The notes under the pieces are model-generated. The model searched no databases. It saw only the letters and a program-made list of their open reading frames with translations, and was not told the origin of the DNA. Source: Alphaproteobacteria bacterium (GTDB lineage: Bacteria > Pseudomonadota > Alphaproteobacteria > CACIAM-22H2). From it: a stretch of 64,000 nucleotides of DNA. A program made the translations under genes and the position numbers. Shown here piece by piece: positions 35,798-45,059 of the stretch; within the stretch, counting starts at the first letter, position 1, and every line of letters starts with the position of its first letter. Where the stretch lies: the NCBI GenBank assembly GCA_016124335.1, contig WGNX01000003.1:70747-134746 (forward strand), in the 5' to 3' direction.

Positions 35798-36598
35798 CTA
35801 CTCCTCGAGAAGGGCGCCGCGCACGTCGAAGGACGTGGTGCGCAACGGGAAGGACATCTGCTTGATCGAGTCGCTTTTCTCGATCAGGCCGAGAACGGCG
35901 GCACGGTTGATCCACGCGCTGTCGGGGTCCGGCACGAACAGCACCTGGCGCTTGCGGCCGGGAACGCGCTGGATCTCCATCGCGTAATTCCACATCTCGG
36001 ACTCGCCGACCGCCTCGAGCGCGAAGCTCACCGTCTGGCCGACCGCGCGCGGATCCACGAAGACCGAGCTGTTGGGTGCCCCGTCGGCGGCGACCTGCTT
36101 CGACTTGCCGTCGTCGATCGCGTGCGAGATGCCGTAGCTGAAGTTGCGCGCGCCCTGCCAGGCGTCGCCGACCCACAGCCGCCCGACATCGATGTACGTC
36201 GTCGCCAGCGACGGCGCGCTTAAATCGACGCGCACGTAGCGCGCCGAAAGCGACGCCGCCAGGCAATGCAGCGACTTCGCGTAGCCGGGTGCGCGGCCGC
36301 AGGCGACGGCACCCGAATCGTAGACGTCGCCTGCGCCCGGCGTCGTGCCGAGCCGCCAGCGCACGGTGTCGCCCGACGCCAGCGCGACGAGTCCGAACAG
36401 GCCCAGCACGCGGATCGCGCGCGCCTGACCGAGGTCCGCCTGCACCCAGGGCACCGTCGAGCCGGCCGAACGCCAGACTTTCAGGATGTCGGCGTTCTGC
36501 AGGTTCGCCACCGGCAGCGTCGTGACCTCGTGCGAGGCCGTCAGCGCGGCCCCCGCCTGGTCGATCCAATTCTGGTAGGAGAAGAGGAAGTTTGCCAT
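35798..36598 (-). CDS. Phage tail protein with jelly-roll-like (discoidin-type) region
   Basis: 266 residues from ATG 36598 (overlaps the upstream stop). TLPVANLQNADILKVWRSAGSTVPWVQADLGQARAIRVLGLFG has the layout of a galactose-binding-like beta sandwich found in phage tail-tip proteins. RYVRVDLSAPSLATTYIDVGRLWVGDAWQ follows. The function is inferred: part of the tail tip or receptor interaction. Confidence 0.65.
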   Translation of the reverse strand: MANFLFSYQNWIDQAGAALTASHEVTTLPVANLQNADILKVWRSAGSTVPWVQADLGQARAIRVLGLFGLVALASGDTVRWRLGTTPGAGDVYDSGAVACGRAPGYAKSLHCLAASLSARYVRVDLSAPSLATTYIDVGRLWVGDAWQGARNFSYGISHAIDDGKSKQVAADGAPNSSVFVDPRAVGQTVSFALEAVGESEMWNYAMEIQRVPGRKRQVLFVPDPDSAWINRAAVLGLIEKSDSIKQMSFPLRTTSFDVRGALLEE

Positions 36599-38310
36599 CA
36601 GCCGAACACCAGCAGGTCGACACGCCGGTCGGCGTGCTTCTCGTCCATCGCGAAGATCCGGAAATCCCGGCCCGACGACAGGCCGAAGCGCGGGTTGGTC
36701 ACGCGCACGGTGTCGTCGAGATCGAGATCGTGTCCGCCAAGACGGATCGGCACGCGGAACATCCGGCGGCCGGGCGCGAACAGCGTCAGCAGGTTGTCGG
36801 CGAGCGTCTCCGCGTCGTTCTCCTGGTCGAGCGCGGACGCCAGCGCCGGCGGGTCGGTCGCCAGCTGGTGGCGCGTCTGCCGGGCCGTATCGAGGGCGAA
36901 CGCCGTCCGGGCGGCCTGCGAGATGAAGGCCCGGCGCGCGGCCGTCAGGCTCGCGTTGTCGATCTCGGTGCCCGTCTGCGGCGTCCAGCAGCGCATGTAG
37001 TCGACGCGCCGACGCCAGTTGCAGGGATCCACCGATTCCGGAAGGGCGATCGCCTCGATCGGCGCCACAATATCGGTGACGCCGATCTCGTAACGCGGCG
37101 CGCCGGGGCCCTGGAAGCGGCGGACCGTGAAACTGCCGTCGCGCATCGGCGCCCACCACAGGAAGGCGCCCGCGCACACGGTCGACACGGCGGCCGAGAC
37201 CGTCGTCGCCTCGGTAAAGTAGTAACCGGCCGTCGCCGCCACATCGAAAGCCGTCGCGGCAATGCCGTCCTCGTCGAGGTCCGCGGTCGTGAGCCCGCCG
37301 CGGTCGAGGATCAGGCGCCGCGCGATCTGCGCGGGGTTGGCGACATAGCCGCCCGAGGCGGCATGCGCGTCGCCGCGCACGTCCGCCGTGACGATGCCGG
37401 CCGGCGTGCTGCCCAGCCGGAACATGCCGGCCGCCAGACAGGTCGCGTAGTGACCGCCTGCCGGAGCGCTCGCGGCCGCCAGGGCCGCGTAGCTCGCGTA
37501 ATCCGCATCGAAGATCAGCGCCTGCGCACGGTCATAAACGGCATCGATCGCGTACACCGCACGGTCATTCACCTGATAGATCAGCGAAGACGTGACGAGC
37601 GTCACAGGGGTCACGTCCCGGCAGATCCCGTAGAGCTGCGGCAGCGGCTTGCCCTTGAGTTCGGCACCCCCGTCCGCGCCACCCGTGCCGCCGTAGAGCG
37701 TCGACTGCAGGGGCACGTCGAGCAGGTAGTCGCGCCCGCGCACCGCCAGGCGCAGGGCATCCGACGTCCGCTCCCATGCGATGCCGCTCCCCGAAAACAG
37801 CGTCGCGAACGTCGAGAAGGCGGCCGTCCGGTCGCCATAGAGGATCGTCACCGGCCGCGCGTCGATCGCGAGGTCGGCCGTGTCGTCCTGCGTGCCGTCG
37901 GCATTGTCGATCTCGATCGAACCCAGCTGCAGCGTCGCGCGGCTGCCGGATTCCGGCGTGACCGGAACGGCCCGGTCGATCAGCAGCGGCTGGCGCGCGC
38001 GCGCGTCGAAATGCACGTTCGGCAGGCTATCGCTCGGCGTCGTCGTGTAGCCGCGGTCGGACCAGTAGAGGCCGATCGTCTGCCCTGCCGCGAATGGCGT
38101 GGGCGTCGTGCCCGCCGGGAAAGTGCCGAGTGCCTCGACGATCCACGAAGGCGCCGTCGTGCCGTCGCCGGCGTAGCCCTGCGCGACGACGAGGTAGCAG
38201 TCGTCGACAAGGCCGGCCGCCGGCAACGGCGCCGGCAGGGCCGCCGCGACCGCGACCGCAAGTGCCGTTCCGAGCGTCGCGCTGCCGAGCGTTTCGGTGC
38301 CGATCGTCAT
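36598..38310 (-). CDS. Phage tail tip/hub protein
   Basis: 570 residues. The frame lies between the tape measure and the distal tail proteins, the place of tail-tip hub components. It has several beta-rich stretches, SIEIDNADGTQDDTADLAID, PRYEIGVTDIVAPIEAIALPES and DLDDTVRVTNPRFGLSSGRDFRIFAMDE, which resemble prophage tail proteins of alphaproteobacteria. No glycosidase or protease motif is seen. I assign the role by position. Confidence 0.7.
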   Translation of the reverse strand: MTIGTETLGSATLGTALAVAVAAALPAPLPAAGLVDDCYLVVAQGYAGDGTTAPSWIVEALGTFPAGTTPTPFAAGQTIGLYWSDRGYTTTPSDSLPNVHFDARARQPLLIDRAVPVTPESGSRATLQLGSIEIDNADGTQDDTADLAIDARPVTILYGDRTAAFSTFATLFSGSGIAWERTSDALRLAVRGRDYLLDVPLQSTLYGGTGGADGGAELKGKPLPQLYGICRDVTPVTLVTSSLIYQVNDRAVYAIDAVYDRAQALIFDADYASYAALAAASAPAGGHYATCLAAGMFRLGSTPAGIVTADVRGDAHAASGGYVANPAQIARRLILDRGGLTTADLDEDGIAATAFDVAATAGYYFTEATTVSAAVSTVCAGAFLWWAPMRDGSFTVRRFQGPGAPRYEIGVTDIVAPIEAIALPESVDPCNWRRRVDYMRCWTPQTGTEIDNASLTAARRAFISQAARTAFALDTARQTRHQLATDPPALASALDQENDAETLADNLLTLFAPGRRMFRVPIRLGGHDLDLDDTVRVTNPRFGLSSGRDFRIFAMDEKHADRRVDLLVFG

Positions 38311-41300
38311 GCGACGAGCCCCAGCGTGCGCAGGCGGTTGAAGGCGGTCTCGAGCGAGGCGAGCTTTGTCTGCACGGCCTTCAGTTCGTCGACGAGAGCC
38401 TGCGTGCCGAGCTGTTGGGCGTTGATCAGGGCCGAGGTCTGCGACTGGATCGCCGGACCGAAGCCCTCGAAGCCCTGTTGCGCGCCGAACTGCTGCAGCG
38501 TCGAGCGCAGGAATGCCTCGAGGGCCGCGAAGTCGGCGGTCGAGCCGTAGAACGAGCGGCCCTGCGACAGCAGCTCCTGGGCGGTGCCGACGAGGCGCGA
38601 TGCCTGGTAGACGTCACCCGAACGCGCGCCGGAGAGGGCGGAATCGAACTGACCCTGCGCGGCCGCGAGGCGCTGCTCGGGCGACAGGCTCGAGGTGTCC
38701 GACAGGAGCTGGCCGTCAAGGAAGCTGCGAAGATTCGTGGCGAGGCCGCCGAGCTGCTGGTCGAGGATCGCCTGGCGCTGCCGGGCGATCGCCTGCTCGG
38801 TCTTCACGAGGTCGGCGCCCAGATCGAGCGCGTCCTTGCGCATCTGGTCGGCCGACCGGTCGAAGGCACGCAGCGCCGCACCGGCGGGATCGAGCACGGC
38901 GGCGATCTGGTCGTCGAACTGGCCGCGCACGCGCGCGATCGCGTTGTCGTTCGCGGCCTGCACCTCGGCCGACGATATCCCGTACTTGGCGCCTGCGTCG
39001 CCGAGACCGGAGAAAGCCCCCTGTATCTGCGCCAGCATCGTCTGCACGGCGCTGGGTGCTACCTGCGGACCCTGAATTCCCATCCAAGCCCGGACCTGCT
39101 TGGCGATTGCCTCCTTCGAAAGGTCGCCAAGCCCGAGACCCTCGGCCCGATCCTGCGTCTCGTCGAAGCTACCCACCATCGCGATTGCAGACGCCTTGGC
39201 CTTGCTCGTGACGGAATCGAGCGCTTGGCCGAGATCAGTGATCGCGGCCACGCTGTCCTCGAGGCTCTTCCCGAAATCCAGATCCTTGGCGAAGTCAGAG
39301 AGCGTGCCTGCCTCCGAGTTCGCGGCGATCGTGCGATAGACGTCCGTGATCCCGTCCGAAACCCGGAGCAGTTCCTTCAGCGTGGCGACACCGAGGGCCT
39401 CCATGTTTCCGCCGGTCCTGAGGTAGGTCGCCTTGCCGCTCGCCGGGTCGATGACGCCCGCATGGATGCTGCCCTGGTTGCCGTACAGGACGGAATCGTA
39501 GACCGCGTTGAACCCGTAGGTGGCCGGGGTCCCGCCGAGTTCGCGGACGACCTCGCCAAGCGACGCAAAGCTCTGCGTCATCCCGTCGTACATCGAAGGA
39601 TTGGCGCCGTAATAGCCGATCGGACCACGACGATCGTCGACCGTTCCGTCGCTGTAGAACGAAACGTCGCGCGCCGTCTGGTCGGCGTGGACAACCGGCT
39701 TGCCCTTCTTGCCGCCACCGAAGATCGCCGACGCCAGCATTACGGCGGCCGCAGCCCAGCCGATCGGCCCGGCGAACGGCAGCGCGCCGTAGCCCAGCGC
39801 CGACAGACCCGCTGAAGCACCGGCATAGAGACTGCCGGCGGCACCAATTCCCGACAGCACGGACGGGTTCTGCGAAAAATTATAGGCCGAGTAGGCCGCG
39901 CCGATGATTGGCAATGCGGTGCCGAGCGCCGACCCGGCAGACCCGGCGGCATTGCCGACACCGGCCGCTACGCCCTCCTGTGCCGCCTCGGAAGCGGACA
40001 GGACGGCCGCGTCATAGCCGCCGCCGACGGTGTAGACCGCGTTCGGCACCCCTCCCGCGGCGGATGTTCCGTTGCCGAAGATGTTGCCCCAGAAACCCGC
40101 CTGCTGGCCGCCTTCGTAGCCCAATTTAATCGCGCTGCCGATATTTCCGAGGCTCAGGCCCCCACCGGCAGCCGTGGGCGCGCCGGCCTGGTTGATGCCG
40201 ACCGTCGAGCCGAACCCGGCGCCCGCGACAGCCTGCACGCCCGCCGAGACGATCGGCGCGATAAGCGGCCGGAAGACCATCTCCGCGGTGGCCTGCGCGG
40301 CGGCGCGCAGCAAGGTCGTCTTCAGGAACTCGCCGACCGACGTGATCTTGCCCGTGAATCCGTCATAGAGCGCGTCGGCGGCAAAATCGACTCCCCGGTC
40401 GGTGCCGCGCACGATCGTGCGCTCGATGTCTTTCTCGAGTTTTTCCGCGTCCCTGCGCTGCTTCTCCATCGCCTCCCGCTGGCCGACTGCGGCAACGATG
40501 CGCCGCTTCTCGTCCTCGGTGAGGTCGCGGACCTTGCGGCCCTGCTCGTCGTAGAGCCTCGACTGCGCCTCGAGGATCGCACGGCCTTCCTCGCGCACGT
40601 TGTTCGTGGCGCCGGCCAGCCGGGCTTCCTCTTCGAGCTTGCCGATATATTTCGAGATCCCGGCTTCGCGCTTCTCATGCTCCTTCACGTACTTCTCGAC
40701 GTCGCGCAGTGTCTGCTCGTTGAGCCGGTTGATCTCGCGCGCCGCCTCGGCCTGGCGCTTCGCCGCGTTCTCGGCCTCGGCCGCCTGCGCGTAGCGCTCC
40801 TGCAGCAGCTTGGACTGCGTGCTTTCGGCATCGAATCCCGCCTTGACCGCGTCGGCGATCGCCTTCAGGCGCGCTTCCTCGATGTGTTTCTGCTCTTCGG
40901 ACAGGCCCGCAAGCACACGGCGCGTCTCGACTTCCTCGAGGAGTTTCGTGACGATCTCGCCCTGCTTGTGCGCAAGTTCGGCCGCATTCTGCGTGCGCTT
41001 GTCGGCGGCAGCGCCCGCCTCGATCGTCGCCATGCGTCCTGTCGATAGGCCCTGCCGGCCGATATCGTCTTCGAGACGCGCCTGCTCGGCCGTCAGGCGC
41101 TGCCGGTCTTCGGCGAACGTCCGGCCTAGAATCGCCGGTCGGAACCCCGTCGCGCCTTCGACGGCCTGACCGATCGGCGCGAGCGAGCGGCCGAACGACT
41201 GCATGATCTTGCCGCCGAGACTTTCGATCTCCGCGAGCTTGCCGCGAACGGCTTCCAGACGGGCGTAGGTCGGATCCGCGTCCGGGGCAATCGCCGACGC

Positions 41301-42215
41301 GGTGCCGTTGACCAGCCAGCGGAGGAACGTCGAGGAGTTGACCTGCTGGTCGATGGCGGCGAGCCGTGCGGTCCAGGCGTTGCCAAGCCTGGTGAGCGAC
41401 TTCTCCAGCGTGTCCGGCATCTCGGCGAACTGGCGGTTCGCTTCCGTCGTCGCGTTCTGGATCGCCTTGAAGACGGTCTCGGACGTGATTTTCCCTTCCG
41501 CACCGAGATTGCGCAGCTCGCCGACCGAGACGCCGAGTTCCGTGGCGATCGCGCGCGCGATCGGCGGCATGTTCTCGAGGATCGAGCGCAGCTCGTCGCC
41601 CTGCAGGGTGCCCGAGGCGAGCGCCTGGCCGAGCTGCTGCATGCCGGCGGCGACCTCCTGCCCGGAGAGTCCCGCCCCGGCGGCAAGTTTCTGGATCGTC
41701 GAGACGACCTCGGCCACTTGCGTGCGCGTGGCGCCGAGATCGGCAGCCGCACGCTGGATGCGCACGAACGTGTCGACCGTGTCCTTGAAGCCGGTCCCCG
41801 TCTGCTGCGACAGCGCGAACAGCTGTTTCATGGAATCGCGGGCCTGGTCGATACCGCCGACGGCAAGCGACACCTTCGCCTGAAGCGTCACGAATTCGTC
41901 GCCGGCCTGTGCCACCTTGACGGCCGCGAGGCCCAGCGCCGCGATTCCGGCGGCGGCGCCGGCACCGGCAACACCCGTCGCCGACAGCGCCGAGCCCAGC
42001 GGCCCGAGGCGGCCCGCGAGACCGTCGATCGAGGCGCGCACGTCGTCGGCCCCGGCCTTGATCGCCCGCAGGCCCGCACCGTCGCCCGCCGCCGCGCGCG
42101 ACGCCTTCTCGAGCTGGGCAAGCATCTTCTCGCCCGCCGCACCCGTGCTCTCCAATGCCTTGCGCGTCTTCTCGGTATCCTCCACCGACATGCGCAGGAC
42201 GATCGGACGGGCCAT
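38307..42215 (-). CDS. Tail tape measure protein
   Basis: 1302 residues from ATG 42215. The N-terminal third carries the tape-measure domain (QQTGTGFKDTVDTFVRIQRAAADLGATRTQVAEVVSTIQKLAAG and MPDTLEKSLTRLGNAW). Long coiled coils (about 440-700) and a hydrophobic Gly/Ala-rich centre (ALPFAGPIGWAAAAVMLASAIFG) follow, as expected for a protein that spans the tail tube and then enters the host membrane. Using the usual rule of about 1.5 angstrom per residue, it implies a tail of roughly 190-200 nm. Its start follows the frameshifted chaperone stop by two bases. Confidence 0.93.
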   Translation of the reverse strand: MARPIVLRMSVEDTEKTRKALESTGAAGEKMLAQLEKASRAAAGDGAGLRAIKAGADDVRASIDGLAGRLGPLGSALSATGVAGAGAAAGIAALGLAAVKVAQAGDEFVTLQAKVSLAVGGIDQARDSMKQLFALSQQTGTGFKDTVDTFVRIQRAAADLGATRTQVAEVVSTIQKLAAGAGLSGQEVAAGMQQLGQALASGTLQGDELRSILENMPPIARAIATELGVSVGELRNLGAEGKITSETVFKAIQNATTEANRQFAEMPDTLEKSLTRLGNAWTARLAAIDQQVNSSTFLRWLVNGTASAIAPDADPTYARLEAVRGKLAEIESLGGKIMQSFGRSLAPIGQAVEGATGFRPAILGRTFAEDRQRLTAEQARLEDDIGRQGLSTGRMATIEAGAAADKRTQNAAELAHKQGEIVTKLLEEVETRRVLAGLSEEQKHIEEARLKAIADAVKAGFDAESTQSKLLQERYAQAAEAENAAKRQAEAAREINRLNEQTLRDVEKYVKEHEKREAGISKYIGKLEEEARLAGATNNVREEGRAILEAQSRLYDEQGRKVRDLTEDEKRRIVAAVGQREAMEKQRRDAEKLEKDIERTIVRGTDRGVDFAADALYDGFTGKITSVGEFLKTTLLRAAAQATAEMVFRPLIAPIVSAGVQAVAGAGFGSTVGINQAGAPTAAGGGLSLGNIGSAIKLGYEGGQQAGFWGNIFGNGTSAAGGVPNAVYTVGGGYDAAVLSASEAAQEGVAAGVGNAAGSAGSALGTALPIIGAAYSAYNFSQNPSVLSGIGAAGSLYAGASAGLSALGYGALPFAGPIGWAAAAVMLASAIFGGGKKGKPVVHADQTARDVSFYSDGTVDDRRGPIGYYGANPSMYDGMTQSFASLGEVVRELGGTPATYGFNAVYDSVLYGNQGSIHAGVIDPASGKATYLRTGGNMEALGVATLKELLRVSDGITDVYRTIAANSEAGTLSDFAKDLDFGKSLEDSVAAITDLGQALDSVTSKAKASAIAMVGSFDETQDRAEGLGLGDLSKEAIAKQVRAWMGIQGPQVAPSAVQTMLAQIQGAFSGLGDAGAKYGISSAEVQAANDNAIARVRGQFDDQIAAVLDPAGAALRAFDRSADQMRKDALDLGADLVKTEQAIARQRQAILDQQLGGLATNLRSFLDGQLLSDTSSLSPEQRLAAAQGQFDSALSGARSGDVYQASRLVGTAQELLSQGRSFYGSTADFAALEAFLRSTLQQFGAQQGFEGFGPAIQSQTSALINAQQLGTQALVDELKAVQTKLASLETAFNRLRTLGLVA

Positions 42216-42217
42216 GG

Positions 42218-42516
42218 TCAGCTGCCGCCGGCCGGCTGGAGTTCGGATTCCGCCTTCGCGATCACGCGGAACGCCGCCATGGTCCAGCAGCTCTGGTCGA
42301 GCATGCCGCCGGGGTCGGGCAGGAAGCCCGCCGACAGTCCCATGTGGTAGCTCCGGAAGAGATCGATCACGTCCCGGAATCCGTCTTCGAGATCGAGGGC
42401 TGGGTTTCGCTCGTGGAGTTCCCCATAGAGTTCCCACCCGCGGCCGCCATCTGGGGGTCGCGCGCCGCCTGCGTAAGCTGCAGGGCGGCGGGCGACGGCG
42501 ACCGCGATGCGGAGTT
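42218..42516 (-). CDS. -1 frame extension of the tail assembly chaperone (T-like part)
   Basis: After a -1 slip at the A AAA AAC site, this open frame continues as KLRIAVAVARRPAAYAGG, GWELYGELHERNPALDLEDG, FRDVIDLFRSYHMGLSAGFL and a PDPGGMLDQSCW tail, ending at TGA 42218-42220. The first stop-free stretch overlaps the zero-frame C-terminus. The well-conserved look of GWELYGELHERNPALDLEDGF suggests a real protein segment. The fused protein would be about 320 residues. It has no independent start, so it is made only by frameshifting. Confidence 0.75.
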
Positions 42517-43185
42517 TTTTGCGTCTTGCCCCGAGACCGCCATCATCGAGATGGCCTTGAAGCCGATCTCGACGGCATGGCCCTGCGGCAGTTCGCGCAG
42601 TGTCTCTTCGGGCACGAGGCCGCGCGCGGAAACGAAGGGAATGTCGACATTGTCCCAGCCGGCGAGAAAGTGCGACGCGGCGATGACCGGCGCCACGTCG
42701 TACCAGTAGGTGCGCGCGGCGACGAGCACGGCATAGGTGGGCGATGCCATCAGCTGCGTCTCGAGGGCCGCGACTTCGCGCGCGAGACCGGAATCCCTCT
42801 CGATCCTGCCGCTTGCCATGGCTTCGGCGTGATCGACCTTCTCGAGCAGTTCGTCGAGATTGGCCGGTCCGACCTCGCGCAGGGCCGCGCGCAGCGCCTC
42901 GAACAGGTCCCCGTTCGACGGCATCCGGGCACCGGCCTGCGCCACGTCGCGCCGCCAGGCGGCGCGGGCGCGCAGGCTGGGCACGCGGACATGATAGGTC
43001 GGCGGCTTGCCATCGACCGCCTTGAGCGCCGCATGTACGGCGTCGAGATGTGCGGCGCGTTCGTCGGACAGCTTTTGGGCCATGGCCGGGTCGGCTGGAA
43101 CCGAATCGACAGGTGCCGTCGCGGCGGCCAGATCGTAGGCGAAGGGAACGAACGGGACGGTGTCCCGTGCGGAAACGGGGAGCAT
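42367..43185 (-). CDS. Phage tail assembly chaperone (G-like, zero-frame product)
   Basis: 272 residues from ATG 43185. The protein is mostly helical (FVPFAYDLAAATAPVDSVPA, LFEALRAALREVGPANLDELLEKVDHAEAMASG, HAVEIGFKAISMMAVSGQDAKNSA). It lies between the tail tube and the tape measure genes, the standard place of chaperones that keep the tape measure soluble before tube assembly. A slippery heptamer in its 3' part allows a longer -1 product. It is unusually long for a G-type chaperone. Confidence 0.75.
   Translation of the reverse strand: MLPVSARDTVPFVPFAYDLAAATAPVDSVPADPAMAQKLSDERAAHLDAVHAALKAVDGKPPTYHVRVPSLRARAAWRRDVAQAGARMPSNGDLFEALRAALREVGPANLDELLEKVDHAEAMASGRIERDSGLAREVAALETQLMASPTYAVLVAARTYWYDVAPVIAASHFLAGWDNVDIPFVSARGLVPEETLRELPQGHAVEIGFKAISMMAVSGQDAKNSASRSPSPAALQLTQAARDPQMAAAGGNSMGNSTSETQPSISKTDSGT
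42514..42520 (-). other. Programmed -1 frameshift site A AAA AAC
   Basis: Read on the minus strand, zero-frame codons are GCA AAA AAC TCC; the heptamer A AAA AAC fits X-XXY-YYZ perfectly. Twenty-three bases later a hairpin can form: CGCCGC-C-CTGC paired with GCAG-GCGGCG around loop AGCTTAC, a 10-pair stem with one bulge. The -1 frame stays open for 99 codons past the slip, ending two bases before the tape measure start. Confidence 0.85.
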
Positions 43186-43278
43186 GGGTTCATATCTCCA
43201 AAGGCGGGGTCTCGGGAGATCGCCCCCCGGTCGACCGCAGCGCGCGGTGCCGGGGGCGGGATCGGACGAATTGCGGGG

Positions 43279-43322
43279 AAAAGGCGAAAAGCCGGGCGGC
43301 TCCCCCGCGAGCGCCGCCCGGC
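43279..43322 (-). terminator. Intrinsic terminator within the tail gene cluster
   Basis: GCCGGGCGGC (43291-43300) and GCCGCCCGGC (43313-43322) form a perfect ten-base stem; on the minus strand it is followed by TTTTCGCCTTTT (43290-43279). It lies directly after the tail tube gene and before the chaperone gene, so it probably lowers transcription of the tape measure relative to the abundant tube protein. Confidence 0.75.
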
Positions 43323-43376
43323 ACCGGATGCCTTGCGGCACCCTGCCGGCCTTTCAGCCGGGTTCCGTTGCCTGCG

Positions 43377-44540
43377 TCACCAGAACGCGATGAAGCCGCC
43401 GGCATCGATGCCGTTGGCCTTGTAGCCGAGCTGGCGGGCGTTGAGCCCGTCGCGCGCCGTGTCGCGCAGGCTGCGATACTGCGCGGACGGGATGGTGATC
43501 GCGATCCGGTTGCCGGCCGAGCTGCCCATCTGGGCAAGCAGGATCTTCTGCGTGCCGCTGCGGAAGTCCGTCATCGTGTCGTTCGTCGCGACCAGCTCGT
43601 CGAGCGGATCCATGTCGCCGCCCATGTCGCGCTCGGTGATGATCGGCGCGCCGAAGCCTTCCGCCTCGTTCGGATCGCCGGGCATCACCGGCGAAGCATT
43701 GGCCGCGAACGAGAACTGCGCGACGGCCGCGCGCGCGCGGTCGATCAGGAACCGCCCCGCCTTCCAGATCGGCGGCAGGGTCGTCTGGTAGACCGGGCTC
43801 GACGGAAGGGCCACGTCGGCTTCGCCGGCGAACAAGCCCATCATCTCGAAGCTGGCTCGGCCGATGCCGCCCGCCTCGATCGAGAACGACACCGTGCCGC
43901 GCACGTCGGTGAAAAGCTGGCGCTTGCCGTCGCGGTAGGCGCCCAGCGTCAGGATCTTCATCACGGACTCGTCGCTCGTCGGGCGATAGAGGACGTTGAC
44001 CGGGATCTGGTAGTCGGACGTGTTGTCGATCGCGTCCCCGGCAAGGGCGGCAAGCGTGGCGACCTTGCCCGCCGAATAATCCGAGATCAGATAGGTGCCG
44101 TTCGCGTCGGTGACCGCGCCCGAAATCGTGATCGGCATCCCGCGATAGGCCTGCGCCGTCGCCGAAGCGCCCGCGGCAAGCGTCGCCGAGATCGTCGTGC
44201 CGGCGGCGCAGGCTTCGGCCGAAGCCGGCACGGCCGTAGCAGTGATGACTTCCTCGAAGCTGCAGGCGCGCAGGAGCTTGCCCGCTTCCGGCGGCGTGGC
44301 GCCGGTGCCGGACCCCTTCAGCAGTACCGAGAAGGTGATCTTCGCCTTCATGCCGGCAACGAGCGGCGCCGACTTGTCGATCGAGCCCGAGACCTCGTTC
44401 GTATCGACGAGGTTGACGTCCGGGACGGCGTCGAAATCCTCGATCTTCACGGCATCGGCCGAAGCCGACAGCGACTCGGCGGTGCCGGGAACGGTCTGGA
44501 TCTTGGCAAGCAGCATTGCCCTGCGGCGGCGGATCGTCAT
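43377..44540 (-). CDS. Phage tail tube protein
   Basis: 387 residues. The N-terminal stretch MLLAKIQTVPGTAESLSASADAVKIEDFDAVPD and DTNEVSGSIDKSAPLVAGMKAKITFSVLLKGSGTG matches major tail (tube) proteins of siphoviruses. It forms the hexameric rings of the tail. A terminator immediately downstream fits the need for high tube protein expression. The gene ends 54 bases before the terminator stem. Confidence 0.8.
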   Translation of the reverse strand: MTIRRRRAMLLAKIQTVPGTAESLSASADAVKIEDFDAVPDVNLVDTNEVSGSIDKSAPLVAGMKAKITFSVLLKGSGTGATPPEAGKLLRACSFEEVITATAVPASAEACAAGTTISATLAAGASATAQAYRGMPITISGAVTDANGTYLISDYSAGKVATLAALAGDAIDNTSDYQIPVNVLYRPTSDESVMKILTLGAYRDGKRQLFTDVRGTVSFSIEAGGIGRASFEMMGLFAGEADVALPSSPVYQTTLPPIWKAGRFLIDRARAAVAQFSFAANASPVMPGDPNEAEGFGAPIITERDMGGDMDPLDELVATNDTMTDFRSGTQKILLAQMGSSAGNRIAITIPSAQYRSLRDTARDGLNARQLGYKANGIDAGGFIAFW

Positions 44541-44621
44541 GCGATTATCTCCTGGTTCGTTGCTCCGGACGCGGTTTCACCCGACCGTCCGCGCCCGGGT
44601 TGCGGAACGGGGGAATTCGGT

Positions 44622-45059
44622 TCAGCCCTGGATCGTCTCTTCACTCTCGAAGTCGAACTGCGCCCAGATCTGCGCTCGGTCGGCATCGGCGACCGGATCG
44701 TCCGGCATGCCGCGATAGACGAGACCTTCGTAGCGGGCATCGTCGGGCGACCAGCCGACGAGGGAAGCGACCAGCGCCTCGCGCAGATCGACAAGCTGCT
44801 CGGCGCCGGCGGCGCCGCGCTCGTCCGACGTGTTGTCGATGCAGACGACGACACCGAAGCGTGGACGGATCTGCTGGGTGACATCGCCGACCGTCAGCGT
44901 GGCGCTCGCGTCCTCGCCGCCCGGCACGACGAAAGCGCAGGGGCGTGCCAGACGCCCGTCCTTGGCCAGCCGCTGCAGCTCGGCCGCACCGGCGACACGG
45001 TTGCCGAAGACTGCGACGGTCGCGCGGATGCGCGGGATGACAAGCGAGGGGCGGATCAT
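44622..45059 (-). CDS. Phage tail terminator protein
   Basis: 145 residues. MIRPSLVIPRIRATVAVFGNRVAGAAELQRLAKDG and FVVPGGEDASATLTVGDVTQQIRPRFGVVVCIDN have the layout of the tail terminator (DUF4128/gpU-like) family that caps the tube end at the head junction. Position between HK97 gp10-like and the tube gene supports this. It overlaps the upstream gene stop by four bases. Sequence alone does not prove the assignment. Confidence 0.7.
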   Translation of the reverse strand: MIRPSLVIPRIRATVAVFGNRVAGAAELQRLAKDGRLARPCAFVVPGGEDASATLTVGDVTQQIRPRFGVVVCIDNTSDERGAAGAEQLVDLREALVASLVGWSPDDARYEGLVYRGMPDDPVADADRAQIWAQFDFESEETIQG

